From assembly GCF_020882245.1 (NCBI RefSeq), contig NC_083598.1, positions 41,639,858 through 41,703,857 on the forward strand: 64,000 bases of DNA. The letters run 5' to 3'. Positions 1-15,177 of this stretch are shown here, one piece after another. Position numbers and translations under genes: made by a program. This DNA is from Rhopalosiphum padi. Lineage: Eukaryota; Arthropoda; Insecta; Hemiptera; Aphididae. Position 1 is the stretch's first letter. The number at the start of each line of letters is the position of its first letter. The notes beneath the pieces are model-generated. The model ran no database searches. It was given only the letters and a program-made list of their open reading frames with translations, and was not told the DNA's origin.

Positions 1-3000
1 AATTTAATTTCTTTATTTTAATTACACAATTGATGAAATGTACGTTAATGTTGCGGTATTTTTATATACATATTATGTAAATATGTATAGATTAATAGAT
101 TTTCTAAAGTACCGACAATCGTCAATAATATTTAATGACTCAATAGATCCCAGTCTCGTGGTGGACCGTGAACTCATATAAATATTCACAATTAAGGTAA
201 AAAAATAGAAGTTATGAAATTGAGGACATTAACGTTCAACTGTTAATATACGCGCGTGCAATATGTACAATGCATAATTTTTATTACTATAAGGTCGATC
301 GAAGGTCGAAAACGAAAAAAAATCGTGCAATCTAATTACTCGGAAAATCACATTTAATTGCTCTCGAGTCGGCACATGTTTAAAAGGTATAACGAACGGA
401 TTCGTATTTACATCATTACTGTTAGACAACAACAGCGTTACATTTTACCGGAATTGTTTGTGAGTTAGGTAAATCGATGAATATTATTTTCTTTCTGTCA
501 ATGTTATTACCTCGTAACCGTGTTATCACCAAATCCCGTAGTAGATTTTTTTTCCTTCGAAAACGAGAGTGCTCGCTCATCCAACACGATGTATTCGGCT
601 ATCCGCTCGGATTCACTTGGACTCCTTCGTCTGTTTATTTCAATAATATATCGTTCTTTAATATGTCACAGACCGCCGATCTAAACCGTTAAGATACGTA
701 TTGTGTTTTCAAAATTAAATTTAAGCGATTCAATTTTGAAAATGATCTAATATTGTGAACATTTACTTTAATTAGTTTACAGTTATTTAAATACAGTAAT
801 TTTTAATGATTAGGTTATAATTGTGAATAATTAACGTTCGAGAAAAAACAATTGCTAACAAAATGGTAAATTTAAAAATTCAGAATTCGAAAGAAAAAAA
901 TGTACTTGAACGTGTTTTAAGTATTATAGATTTTATGCCGAGTGCTTGTTGATATTTTAATTTGAGCTTTTATCAAAATTATTATCATTCATGGTATACC
1001 TATGTATGAAATTGTTGTTTATATGTATTTTAAATTTTTAACCCGTATCATGGTTTGTATATTGCATAGATACATATTGTATTTATTGGCCTATTGCTAT
1101 ATCCAAAATTCAAATCATTATTCATGCGTAAACCTGATTATATATTATATTATGTTCCACTCGTGACCAGTTTGGCCAACACCCGATTAACATTTTAAAT
1201 TTGTGACATAATTACTAACATGTGTGATAATTGATATTGGATAGTGTTTTGTTAAGTAATTTCTTCACAAACAGCAGAACACTTTCTTCTCAAACAAATA
1301 GTGGTTAATACAATTTTCTGATTTTTCCTCTATACAATATAATTCAATTTATTCCCTTTAATATAAATTGTATTTAATCTATGGATACATATTATATAAT
1401 TGTTTTTAAATTATTTCCAATTCCAATCATTAGGTCGTGGTATAAATTGAAATTGGTGACAGTATTCTTGTTATTTTTTTTTACATTTATCGGTAAAACA
1501 ATTTTAGTTTAGTGAGTTGTAAATTAGTATGAGAAATAAATTCCAGTATATAGGTATACGCCCTGGTATACGTTTCAATGAAATTTTTATATTCAAAATC
1601 ATATTGTAATTATTTGGTTATTGACCTCAGAGTAATGAACAATGACGTTTTTATGCATTTATAACTATAGTTTTCCAGGTTGCGACTACAAAACGTGTAT
1701 CGATGTCTATTGTCTTAAGCAATGATCTTTAATATTATTAAAAAAAGTCATTGTTTCATGTTATACTATAAGTGTCTATAACGCTTAAAAATACCGGAAA
1801 TTCTTAACCAATTCCTAGGTTAAATTTTCGAATTCTTTATTAATTATTATTATTAACATTATATATTTTAGTAACACACATGAGGTTACTTGACACAATA
1901 ATATGTTTCACAAAAACGTACTTACTTAAAACTTAAAACCCATTAATAAAACGCTTTTAAATGTATTGTTAAAAAAATGCTCTCAAAGGAAAAAAATCGT
2001 CCTCATTAACCCATTTCTAAAAAACATAGTTTTTCACTTCAAATAAATACAATGGAAGACAATGTAATGTAAAATACATTAACTAATTAATTACCTAATT
2101 AGTAGATAACGGAAATGTTCCGAAATATGTCACTTAACAGAAGTTTACTAAATTATTAAAATTAGTTAACAAAACTTTTCGACATAAATGAAATAAGTAT
2201 TTAAACATTATATTTGCACAAAAAAATTGTTTTAAAAACAAGTAAAAATGTATCTAATTTTATGTTATATATAATAGTTTTTGTTCTTAAGAAAAATTGT
2301 TTAAAAAAAATGTTCCTAAAATATTTACTAAGGAAAAATGTGTATAGATTTTAATTATCGTTGTATTGATTATTCGTTTTTAATTAAAAAATAAGTATGC
2401 AAATATTACAAATAGTATGTTTTTATAACAAATATTTTAATTATAATTATAAATATATACGAGTGTCGAGTATATTTAGTTAACTTGCTCGAATAAAATC
2501 GAAATATATATAAAAACATTTTAATAGAAATGTTATAAGTGTTATAACACTATTGGAGATTATATAAAAGTGTTCCTTATATAAGATGCATTGCAAACAA
2601 AACTTATAAACATTTCTCGATATCTCATTATCTTCAATCGTTGACAGTTTCATACTGTATGTGGAATAGGTGCGGACATACAGTCTAAACTCTAAATGGT
2701 TATTTTATTTTTAAATTCTATAAATGTCCTAACGAAATTGGCCAATCGATTATCGCACACATCAGCTATTGAGAAATGGCACGATTATTTTCGTTAGTCG
2801 CCATTTATATTTCCGAAGTAGAGTGGACAGACACGTTTTAAACGAAAAATATTTGATTTCATCGACACAATATCAGTATTATATAATATTATACATCCGT
2901 GCAAATTGATATTTAACTTTTTTTTTGTAGATCGTTTTTTTTGTGGACCTACCTATCTACCTATATATTATTGTATTAAATCGTCTTCGTATAACGAACG

Positions 3001-6000
3001 CTGGCGACCGACTGACCGACACGTGATAATCCGTAAGACCATTGTAATGGGATTTCTAGGTGTACACTAGCGGATAAAAAAAATAAATAAACGAAACGGA
3101 CGGCCACAAAAAAAAAATTCGCACATCTATTTAACGTGGAAAAAATATAATAAAAACGAGGTATCACAAGAGTATGACTATTGAAATACTATAATATAAT
3201 ACCCGGTATTCGCCATTTTATAGAGTGGAACCGTTTACACACAGTGATGGTTCAGGTCCGTTTTACCGGAAATAATGTGATTTGCGTGTTATACACGAAA
3301 ACAATGTGCCTCGAAAATCGTTCATTGTGTCCGAGAGAATAACCCACTGCAATGCAGGTCCGTTCGATATCGTTTATTATTCGATTCTTGTTCATAGTGT
3401 GTTCGTACTACGTATGTACCTTCGTTATTACGATTGTGGTCACACACGTGTATATTATTATATTTGTAGTTTGTGGAGGCGTTGTTTTTTTTCGCTATGA
3501 CACGGGCCATAGATTTGAAAATATTTGTAATGCACATAAATAAGTACCTATGTATACGATACCTATATACAGGCCTGTGTATGATAATATTATATTGCTT
3601 AACTACGTTATCCTGAATCACTGCATATATCGGTCAGTGTCATAAAAACATTTATATCGTATACTTACCGTTGTTTAAAATCGATAAGAAACCCGCGGTT
3701 TGATTGGTTCATTATATTGGATCGTCTTTTCTGTAAAACGCATTTTAGTTACGCTATATTACAATATTTTAGAATTATTTTAAAATCATATACCTATGCC
3801 TTATGTCCTGTGTAATACTATTATTAGAATACTTGATTTTATCGTATATTTTGCGTTCGTATAAAGCATAAATCGTATCAATTTCTTTTCTTATAAACGT
3901 TATGTACGTGCTTATAGTTAAAATTGATTTCTTAATATTATTCTTTTAAAAACAAGTCTGAAAAATCACTGACAGATATCAAACCATATTGTAATAATAA
4001 TATTATTTATATTATTATTTTTTAATAGGTATGTAATTGATAATAGTATTATACAAATATATTAGTTAGATATATTCAAAATAATTTATTATTAATTGTT
4101 TTTTAGTACTTCACTTTTGTATTATAATCATGTATAAAAAATATAATGTGATGTTTATGATGTAGTATTCTGTCGACTTATTTATCTTGTATATTTGTAT
4201 TATATTTATTATTCATCACAATTTTTTAATTTTTAAAAATTGTATTATTCAAATAAAATTTAAAAATATTAAAATAAATTAAATTGATACATAACGTAAT
4301 CATATAATTAATTATGGAATGATTTTTAAAATGTGTGTACCTATTTTTATTATTGAATATTATAATAGTAAATAATTTCTATTTACTTTTCACGGACATA
4401 ATAACTTTTTTCAATTACATTGTCTAGCGAAAAATACAATAATTTATTAATATACATTTTATACTTTACGCACATCAGTACTTACGAATGATACCATATT
4501 ACTTGTTAATGGGTAGAATTAAAAACTTATTTTGAGTTTGGGTAAAGCTGTAATTTAAAGGTACTTTTAATTATTTTATTGATGAGTCCTTAAATCGTTA
4601 TTTGAATGAATAATGGTTTCTCTGGAATTTTTGTGCTACACATGACTTCCTCACACTTTTATATTGATGTATCATTCGATTTTTGAAATTTCTGACAATA
4701 AGCGTGAAATGTGACTGTCATTTGAAAATTTACGAACACGCAAAATAGGTTTTCGATTCCACTCACATAAGATCATTTTAAAATTTGTTTGAAAATACCT
4801 ATGACACCTTGTATCTAATACACCTTGTGATATTATTTTTATTGTATATGTGAAGGTAAGTTATAAGTACATGTGTGTGTAAAATGAATTTTATATTATA
4901 ATGATATGGAACATTGGAGTTCGCTGTTCATCGAGGTAAACGTTTCTGGGTACCGTGCCGTGAACAAGTCTGCACCTGGTTCAATGTAGCTATATTATTG
5001 TGTTTAATATACCAAATGTCGTGTGAAGAAAAATATATAATAATATGTAATTAGCTTTTTACTATATTATAATTTTTAAGGGAGGAACACATCGTTTTTA
5101 TCTTTTTGTACGTATTACGTTATTATCATCAATATTAATAGGTTTATACCTAGTTTATTTTATATCTATTATTACAAGCATCGTTGATATTCTGTTCGTT
5201 CGCGCGGTGCAGGAGCTGTTGTGCAATCTGGTTTTTACATGTTTAATTTCCAACGATTGATATTATAGCAATATATTAGAAAGCAAAATGACTGCCGGGC
5301 GAATCGATCGAGTGTACGACGGTCGACGACTGTATACGCTACCATTTGTATGGTACATAATATATTAGTTAGCTAAGATTAACGAATGTGACTAATGTGA
5401 GTCACTGGGTGAAAGAAATGCAAAACCAGTGCCTATGTATCCATTATTATATTATATGTACATCGGGACTTTGCAGCGCAGTGGGTTGCACAATACATAC
5501 TTTTCGCGGTCTGTGGCGAAATACCCGACGATTCTTGTACGTTAACTATCGTAATATTGTGTGCGTGTGTGTGTATTAAAACAATATAAATCAACAGATT
5601 CATATAATATTCCGTGTTCCGCGCGATGACAATGTCGCTGGAACAATCGAGTAAAAGCTCTCTCGAATATCACACCCGCGGCCTACGCTCTTGTACAAAT
5701 CCGTCGGACGGAGGAGAAAAAATTTCTCGCGAAAGTCGACTGCGGTGACGACGCATTTCGTAACACCGACCTTCGTTGTCGAGCGTATGAAAATACCGAG
5801 TACGTATTCACATTTCGCAGAATATTTGCCTCGGGCCTATGATGTTTGTTTGTCGCAGCAATAAATTTAGCAATTATATTTAATAATACAAATAATTGTG
5901 TCATTTAAACCCGATTTAACGTTTATTTTTTTTTTATATTATACAAAATGATATCGTTTAATCCCGATAGTAAAATATTTACTCGATGACTGTTAACCAG

Positions 6001-9000
6001 AATACAATTGGAAAATTGTCAATATTCGTTTTTGATTTTACATGCGATATTTTTTACTTGAAATAATATGCTACAACAATCGTTGAAATGTAGTGTTGAT
6101 TATAGAGAACCGATAAAAATATTGTCTGCGAATTATGTACGCACTCGTTTTGAACTCGAAATTCGGATGACTAATCTCTGTCGTGAGTGATACGTATTTG
6201 GTATTTTTTATTACTATTGTAATAAGCATTAATTGGGTATTCGTATAATATTATTACGTTTTTATTTATAAGCTTATAAAGTTACAAGTATAACCATTAC
6301 CTAATGGTATGCTTATAAGCAACTTATTGGTGCGCATGCGTGCGTGGATAAATATGATATGGACATTGGCCACGATGAACTTCCTTTTTCTTTCAAACGA
6401 GCGTAGGACTCGTGAAAATTGTTTTCTCATTAATTTATTGTACATAATTTATAGAGTACCTATTATAATACTATAATAGGCGTATCTTTAAAGGTGTATT
6501 ATCTAACTTAAATGCAAAGCAATGTACAAATGTATTACGGATGCAATACATAAGTAGGTATACGGTTTTCTCGATATATTTGTATGAAATTTTCATTTAA
6601 GTTTCTACGAAAAAATATGCTCTTCTGAAAATTACACTATGAGAAATTTATACAAAACTACCATTAGTCGTTTCTTAAACTTTGTTTATTTTATGTATTT
6701 TACTCCGCGTTTCCACGAACCGGGGGTCTATTCGTAAGTTGAACGATGCAAACCATGATGGCGTTTAATAAAATATTATGGTAATCGCTAATTTAATTTA
6801 CGAGGTTTCCGACCAAACAAATGTTTACCTAACAGTTTATTATTTAAATTTCAAACTTTCACGATCGCGAACGTTTTCTTTTCGTCTATACCTCTGCTCT
6901 CTCCGTGCAGCAAGTACACCGCACTCCACCCCATTGTGTTACCCTTTCTTCTTCTTGTTCTTCTCGCCGTGAAATATGCACTACGATTACTGCTGCAAAC
7001 GGGAAGGGTATAGGTTAGAATCCCATACAGCAGCTATACGATGCTACCGAACCCTCTAATTAGACAGCTAAATAAAGCAGCGTTGGTTTTGATTACAAAT
7101 ATTAAAACATAAATTACTGTGGGATATAGAGAGAAAAATATGAATGTACGTCTAATATATACGTCTCGAGTTCTTCTTTTGTACACTCAACGTGTGTTTC
7201 CCACAATTATCACAACAATCTTGATAGCCTACGGTCTATTCATCCGCGGGTAGACGCTTGGTATGAATATTCGGTATAGTGAAGTTCAAATTTACCGTTT
7301 TTATTAAATGTAAATGTAAAACATATAATAATATTGTACTGTTTTAAATGTATACCCCGCAATTGTTATGCATAACAACATCACACTGCAGTGTAATTTA
7401 GAACGACGCGATAGATTCGATTATTCTATGAACCTAAAAAGTACAACATTTAACAACCTAATAAAAAATAACCATAAAGATCTAAGGAATTAAAAAAGAA
7501 GATATTCTTTATATGCTTTCGCGCTAGACTGATGTGATTGATATACTATAATACATATATGTACTTATACAAAACTTTCTATTGTGAAATATTAGATAAA
7601 GAACACGTGGCGTTTTGAATGGCTGATTTACATTCTAAATTGGTTCAAACAGTTAGGAACGTATGGTCGAAAACCCGTTTCAAGTTAATATAATTATCAT
7701 CATATTATAATATATTATACATACTGAAGAATTGAAAAATGAAACAATTGATTGTCACGAAAGCGGAATTCATCTTTTGAAAGTGTTTCGCTCCAAATCC
7801 GACCCCGGAGTATCGTTGTAAGCTCGAATTTCATTGGATTTCACCACTCTTACCCAAAGTCATATTTGAATAAAGCTCGAGCTATCGTCAGAAAAATCGT
7901 GGATTAAAGAAATTAACGGATGTTAAGTTTAATTTATGTTTTTGAAATACCTTCTCCCGTCAACCGTTCTAATATATTATTATTACTTTTTAATAAACCG
8001 ACAATACATTTTATCTATACGTGATTTATCATTCATTAGTATCAATTAAATAGAACGTCATAGAACGTGACGTTTATTTCGAAATATAATTTTATATTGA
8101 ATCATTTCTGAGTCAATGGTATTTTATTTTCAACGTGCTACTAAAATTATTTATAGAAATTTATTGCATTTGTATTTGCATTGTAGATTTATCTGATTTT
8201 CATTTTTTTTTTTTACCAATATTAATGAAAAAAAATACATTGCACATTGTGCACAAAATGTTTTCTTAATTGGTGTTTTTAATTTTTAAACCATATTCTA
8301 TGTATCAATATAATTTAGTATTGATAATTTTTATTTTATATTAGGTAAATTATAATATATAATACCAATTACAAAACTTTTAGTCTCATACTGATCCATA
8401 ATAATTAAAGAAAAGATTATATAAAAAATAAAATATAAGGAAAAATAAATGTCTGGAACGTACAATTATATATATAGTGCAGTTGAATTATGACGTGTAT
8501 GTGCCCACTTAGGTACTTAATACATAGGTACCACATAAGCGTAATAGAAAAATTCGAAGAAATCGCAAAAAAGAAACTTTTGTAGCATTTTTTTCCCCAA
8601 TACAATTACTTTGATTCACCTTATACTATCTATTATTTACATTGCAGATTAAATTATGAAAAAATATAACTATACTAATCAACCGTGCATAATATCAATT
8701 ATTGTGCACCAAGATAAAAAAAAATATATCACGAAATGAAATACGAATCCAGTAAGCCACTGTGGATAATAAAATAATATTGCACTGAACGCTCTGCTGG
8801 AGGACGCTCAAAGTGCCATTATTTCGTATTACATATAGCAATCTAAAATACAACAATCGACGGAAAACTGGTTCAAACATTCCTTTATGTTCGGGACGTC
8901 CGTATTATTGACCGTTTGAATTGTGGAAAATCGCACGAACGATGGCGACGGACGCGCTGGATGATCCAGACGATAATAAAATATGATATTATTATATTAT

Positions 9001-9099
9001 ATTATATTGAAACCTTTATGGGTACAATAATAATATATCGTCGTGTATACAATGCGATGACGCGACCATTATTATATGTCGTGTTGTAAAGGTCCGGTT
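1..9099. other. AT-rich noncoding stretch, no gene recognised
   Basis: This stretch is very AT-rich, with frequent stops in all frames. The longest open frames are under 100 codons and have low-complexity Tyr/Ile/Phe/Asn-rich translations with no domain I recognise. I see no tRNA, rRNA or complete mobile element. It could be intergenic DNA or a long intron; the sequence does not decide. Confidence 0.6.
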
Positions 9100-9720
9100 A
9101 AGTGCCTACGCCTATATAATAACATTGGGGGAGGAGGGTGTGGTATAGGTCTAGACAAACGTCGCGCAGGACACTGTACAGGCGCGGCCGCCGGCTCCTG
9201 CAGGATTTCGACCTGCGAGCTCTGCGACGCGCAATAGAAGCCCCCCCGACACGATGATGTACGATATCGGTCGGCGAGACATCCGGGGCGCCGAAATGCC
9301 CACGGACTCGACGCGCGCAGTGTCCTCGGAGAGCCCACGACCGTAATTATCGTGAAATCGAGCGACCACGCGACGCCCATCGTACCGTGTAGTCGCAGTG
9401 TGGTGATGTGTCGCCGGGCCCGGTGCGGATAGCTATTGTAGCGTATAAGAATACGCGCGTTCGATGCGCGCCAGGAGCGGACGGGGCGGGGAAACGACGA
9501 GGAGAAAAAAATTATTGTGTACATCGTAGCGAATAAATAAAAGAACACAAATTGTCGATTATAGATATTGTGTAATTAGATTCAGCAGCCCCGTACCAAC
9601 TAGTCCGTACAATATTTGTGTTAAAAGGTCAACGAGCTCGCGGGTTCGTTCGTCGACGGCGGCGGCGGCGGCGGATTCGGGTGCGCACGGTGCGTATATT
9701 ATACATAGTTGGCATTCGAC
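9100..9720. promoter_or_regulatory. GC/CpG-rich island, possible promoter or first exon
   Basis: The base composition changes abruptly from about one-quarter GC to GC-rich with many CG dinucleotides, and ends in a (GGC)n run at 9658-9674. Open frames on both strands here follow from the GC content. The plus-strand frame from the double ATG at 9254 encodes about 30 residues and meets a possible donor (CC|GTAATT) near its stop. No TATA box or recognisable protein is seen. A promoter or leader exon is an inference from composition only. Confidence 0.3.
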
Positions 9721-12700
9721 GGTTCCTGTTGAGTTTGTCTAATTAGACATCGAGACCTAAAAACGTATAGCACACGTCTCAAAGACGTATAATAATAATA
9801 ATATTATTATTATATACCTAATACACTCGGAAACGGGTTCGTCTCGGGTTTACAGCTATTCGAACTCGGAACTCCAAAAGCAATCATCTGCAAACAATAA
9901 CAATGACCTATCCCGCGTGCGCGCACACATGTATTACGCATATAACACATCACAGTCGAACATTATAATATATTTATATTATGCATTTGTCGTCAGCACT
10001 GCTGCCGTATTTTTACGTGTTGGAGTACGTGACACCCACATTTATTATATAATAATATACGACATCGTCTGTCTAATGAATGGTATATAGCAACATTCCA
10101 TCACCGAAAAAAATCGAAATTCTGACGTCTAGGTTTTAATCTTCACAAACATATATTACTGAAATTTGAATTGCAGAATGTTGTTGAAATGATTTCATGT
10201 GCGTTACGTTTTATTGCTGAAATATTGTATATTATATTGCGTATACGTACATCATATTACAATTGTAATATCTGCCCGAGTGTTTATATTGGAACATGAA
10301 CATGGATGCCACAATAATGATTTGACATAGCGGAATTTATTTTTCCATATTTCCCGTTCTATAGACTGATATAGATAGTAGATAATATATCGCGGATGTC
10401 ACGTCCCCTCAATACTATACAGTATACACTATACATCCGTCATCCATATACCTATTATTACTCTTACGCATCATCGCAATAGCCAATAATTCCAGGACCG
10501 GAAGAACGGATATTGATCTTGTACGGAGTTTACACGCGTAGCCACGACTATATACAACATAATATACCAGCTATTATCTATATAATACAGCGTTATAAGT
10601 TATAGCACTTATAACGATTATATTATATAATCACGTTAATGTATTTGGAGCATGTTGTGTCACGCCCAAAGTTTGCAACTCGAATTCCATGCAACGTGTG
10701 GTCGTCTGTCTAGTCGAGCACATCATCTAAGTTTTCGAAACAATCACCGCTTGTCCATATTATATATATATACATTTATAAACGGATATATCGTACGTGT
10801 GTATCTTATATTATACAGGCACAAGACTGCCGCTGCAGCAATAGTGTGGTACATGTCCTTCGACGGAAAAGCATAAAATCACGCAGATGCGAAACAACAA
10901 TCTTGTGGCGTCATAATTTGTTTTCGCCGGACAAAATTGAATTTTGCGTGTACGTATATAGGTACATTATATGATATAATACTATGCTATATAGGTACTA
11001 CAGGTACTCATATTATATGTTATATACGTTTGTTGGAGCACAATAGAACGGGCCCGGTAATTACCATTATTATATTATTTTTTCCTCTCAGTCACTCTTT
11101 TTTGTATAATGCAAAAATAATATTGCAATGATAATGTAATCATCGAGTGGCCAGGAGAAGGACGCGTATATAGGTATGCACGATTGTCAACGAAGAAACG
11201 CGTGATACATCGTGATAGCAACGATAATGACAAATTACTTTACATACTATTATTTAAGTCCAAGGCAAGTCGCGGATAATAAAAATTAATATCTTATTAT
11301 AATATTATGTTTATAAACTCGTGTCATTATGCCCATGCTAATAATATTATATACACACGTTTAACGTGAATTCGGATCCTCGTTGCGGCGTGTAATATGA
11401 TAATAATATCATATATGTCACGTCTTGTGCCAAAATATTGGCGGAATTTATTATAAAATTTGCGAAATGACGCAATCGAAAAATAATGGTCCGGTTTATT
11501 ATTTTTTTTTTTTTTTTTTTTTACTAATAATGTCAATATACGTGCGTTATTGGGAATTCCAAGAAACGTCAGCTGTTCAAAGTAATATTTTCTATCGAGT
11601 CCACGTTAGTCATGATCGGTATAACGTAAACACGCCATGCTGATAGACTACATACAGAGTTGTTATGGATAATTGCGATGTAACTGCAAAGTACGAGTTT
11701 GTGAATCATCTTTTTTTTTTAAACCAGAATTTTTATAGTTGGTTAGTACATATTAAACATAAAGATATAGTATCGGTTTTGTGATGTACGTGTACGTAAA
11801 TAAACATAGTACATGCGTGGCGTATCAATGATATTATGTTGTATCGAAAAGGGAATGGATTTTCATAATAGTGAACGTTTTTCAACGAAGAAAAGATAAA
11901 GATAACATATATAATATAATAGCACAATACATTTTGGGTACCTAAATATCGTACAATTCGTACATCGTAGTATTTGATTGGATCGTATACATTACACAAG
12001 ATAAAAAAAATAACAATATATAATAATGTGTAATTTGTTACCGTAAATTTGGACGGGTGAGGTGTGCTGACCGGCGTTAAACGTTGAAATCGTAATGTTC
12101 ACGTTAAAGTATCCGAATATTTACGTAACTATAACATAATAATGTAACATTGCTCGACGGTGGTCATTTGTTAATTTGGTAAACGGGTCGTATTGAAATA
12201 ACAATATTATGATGTTCAGTGTTCGGCGTGAAAATAAATATTTATGATTAATGTGATAGGATAGTGTAGTAGATCGAAGATTGTGTCTGCGAATTCTAAT
12301 TAGTGATGATATAGCGCCGATATAGGTATTAGATTTATGTTTAAAAGATTTTAATGTTCGACTTGCTGCTTGCAGATTACATCGATAATATTATTATTAT
12401 ACGTTTTATTTTACCTAAATAGACACAGCATCATATTATTGACTATATATAGTTTTTCGGACATTAGCCAAATCCGTTTTAATTATACAGCCGATTATAA
12501 TACCCAATGACGCGTATCCGGAATCGCAAGACGAGTATACATAGAGTAGAGGCCACGTGAACGTTTAACAGAAACCGCATAATATGATGAAGATCAATAA
12601 TAATATATTGTCTAACAACGATTTTGGAACGTCGAAGAAAAAAAGATTAACACTTAAAACTGACGCTATTGATGATAAAAAAAAAAAGTTCTAGTCACGA

Positions 12701-14040
12701 TTCCTAAATAGGTACTGACTATAGTTATGTTATGTTAGTCGTCACCGGAGGCCGCGTGATGAGCCCCAAATAAACGGCAAGACTCAGTCCGTCCTTGGCG
12801 TCGCTGGAGATGTGTGAACCGGATGCTGCGATAGTGCGATGGCTTTTGACTGGCGAATTTCAATGCGCGCACGTCGCTCGTTTCCTTATCGTCTACAATT
12901 TCTGTTGTTACAATGGGTTAACCTCACGATTACGTTCGCCCCGCCAGCGTCTTCTTCATTTCATGTTCATCTCTCTTTTATCCGTCACAGAAAATGTAAA
13001 AGGCTACAACCGTGGTGTTTTCGTTTTGTCGGTTTCCCATGGCGAGCACGCCGCCGTCATAATGCGTGCGCAATTTTTTTTTCTATTCGACGAGAGGAAA
13101 ACCGCGTTGCATCGTACGTGCGAAATACTACGTATTATTTTATTATATTATAATAATGTAACATTATTATATTATATATAATATTTGTCTGCACGTACGA
13201 CGACGCAACCCGCCGTGTCGTACATGTATACGGCAGCCGTAGATTCGCCTACATACGAGGGAATAACACGGCTATCAATAATAATACACGCGCGTATATG
13301 TATAAGCGACAGCTGCAGGATAACGGTGATACCATCATCATCCGATCTCTATACCTTCCTATATAATCGCATGTCGACATATTATTATTATTATATTGTA
13401 TACAGATCATATACACGTGCATTGCGGCTGGTGTGTTTCTCTTTTCCCTGTGCCCGGACAAGTCTCCGTAATTGCAATTTTCACACAGTTTTCTAGTACG
13501 TATACTGATGTGTATAATATATTGTGTGATAATGTGCAGAAAATGTGTACTACAGGCAACGAAACCTCCACAAAAACACCGTTAAGCCGTTGTATGTATA
13601 ATAATACAATATCCGTTCTCCCGTATGACGTGTATCATAGTACATAATATTAAATGTACCGCGGTGGTTCGCGGTGGAAATCGTAAATATTATTAGCCCG
13701 AGGTCTAAGTAGTTAAAGTACGAATTTTCGAAAGTTTTCAAATCTTGCTGTTTTAATAAATTATTTCACGATTTTGAAATCCCCCGAAAAGGTAGTTCCG
13801 TGTTTTAATATGAATGAAAACAATGTTTTCTGTAATATTGTCACAATCGAAAATCGCACAATTCCGTAGGGAAAGGAATTCATTACTGGCTTGTCGTCCG
13901 ACCAATAACGGTCATCGCAGGTTACGAGGAAAGTGGAATACGCACATATAGGCCTTTTTCGTTTTAATAAAAATACAATCAAGTTCGTTACGAATGTCTT
14001 ATTTAATACAATATTCTTGTCTTGCTATTCCTCGTTACTA
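9721..14040. other. Gene-poor AT-rich DNA with microsatellites
   Basis: This is mostly AT-rich sequence with short (ATT)n and (TATA)n runs and a 21-base T run at 11502-11522. A moderately GC-rich patch at about 12.73-13.10 kb leaves two overlapping plus-strand frames open for 100-130 codons. Neither resembles a known protein and both are probably compositional. I see nothing else. Confidence 0.5.
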
Positions 14041-14066
14041 TTTGAGCAACTGGGCATCGTGGACAC

Positions 14067-14327
14067 ATGATGAATCCGAAAAGAATTTTGCTTCTAATAT
14101 TTACAGTAAATTTCCTCGCTAGTTTCGGTGCAATTTCCCTGAAGGTTAAAAACATTCTACGAAATGAAAGTTTGTATTTTAAGTATGAATATCATAAACG
14201 TATATATATTGTAACGGCGAATAAAAAAAAAAAACTGTTCCCGTCGCTTATTGATATCACTATATACAGTGTTTATATTTATGTATGTATGTATGTATAT
14301 ATTATACACATACACACACGACTATAG
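14067..14327 (+). CDS. Candidate signal-peptide first exon (speculative)
   Basis: The 86-codon open frame starts with two consecutive Met codons and a hydrophobic segment that reads like a secretion signal (basic MMNPKR, then LLLIFTVNFLASF, then a small-residue region ending GAIS). After about residue 30 the translation degrades into Lys and Tyr/Ile runs encoded by poly-A and (ATGT)n simple sequence. If this is real, the coding part is probably only a short first exon. It could be spliced at the GT of CTGAAG|GTTAAA, just after the predicted signal region. Secreted aphid proteins often have a short signal-peptide exon. I found no convincing second exon, so this may be a chance frame. Confidence 0.2.
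   Translation: MMNPKRILLLIFTVNFLASFGAISLKVKNILRNESLYFKYEYHKRIYIVTANKKKKLFPSLIDITIYSVYIYVCMYVYIIHIHTRL
14281..14299. repeat. (ATGT)n microsatellite
   Basis: About four to five copies of ATGT/TATG run directly into AT and AC dinucleotide tracts (to about 14320). Confidence 0.8.
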
Positions 14328-15089
14328 TGTTCTCGACAATCTCCCAACAGCGTATATATATAATATTATAGTAACCCGAACGCATTTCTCGAACGGACAA
14401 GACGAACGCCCAAAACCGTGTTTCCGGGTAATACTATGCTCACGTTGGGAATTACGCGGTGGTGGAATATAATATAAGGACATAAGTTATACTATACTTA
14501 TGTATATACACATGTATGCGCCGTCACTCTCGCGAAATCAAACGGACCGCGTGTCGGTTTGTCGGCATCGCGAAAGCTTATGCACACGATAGTAATATAA
14601 GCTCGTATTTCTATTATAATATACAGAAGGGGGCGTATATGTGTTTGTTCGTGTCAGGTTTGGTCCATTGTTTACTCGCCGACGGACAAATAAGCATACA
14701 CTATTATTTACATGCGGGGTATTCGACACGGCGCGGAGATGAGGTCGTAATATTTAGAGCGAGTGGACTTCAAATTCGGCCATTCCACCCCTAGTTGGTT
14801 CCAGTAATTATATCATATTGATAATGCAAATTGTATTATATCCAATATTTATTGTAAATTGCACAGCTTTTTGCATTTATTTTTTTTAATAAGATATATT
14901 AGATATATAGTTGTACATATTTTGATAAGCAGTGGATGATGGTATAATAATTAGAAATACTTTCTTTTTCGTTACCTATTATTATTATTATTATGTATTG
15001 TGTATGCCATTAATTAAAAATAACACTATATACTAATATCAGTTAGTTACAGAAAAATGTGTTTGTATTATAATGTATTAAATATTGTT

Positions 15090-15177
15090 TTAATATAATA
15101 AGTACAATTAAAGTAGATACCTATCGTTTTCCCTATAGGTACCGCTCCCTGCTTAAAAAATCCTAGTTTCGCCACTG
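15090..15177. mobile_element. hAT-type right terminus, fragment
   Basis: The segment ends in CCTAGTTTCGCCACTG. Its reverse complement begins CAGTGGCGAAACTAGG, the CAGTGGCG style of terminal inverted repeat typical of insect hAT elements. No matching left terminus or 8-bp target duplication was found nearby, so the left boundary given is arbitrary and the element is probably truncated. Confidence 0.45.

Noticed and set aside
9072..9548. 158-codon minus-strand open frame
   Set aside because: It lies exactly in a GC-rich island where several frames are open on both strands. The translation is Arg/Pro/Ser-rich without a domain and starts in AT-rich sequence.
12795..13181. Overlapping plus-strand frames of 104-128 codons
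   Set aside because: Two frames are open over the same bases, one starts at TTG, and neither resembles a protein family; this is probably a compositional effect.
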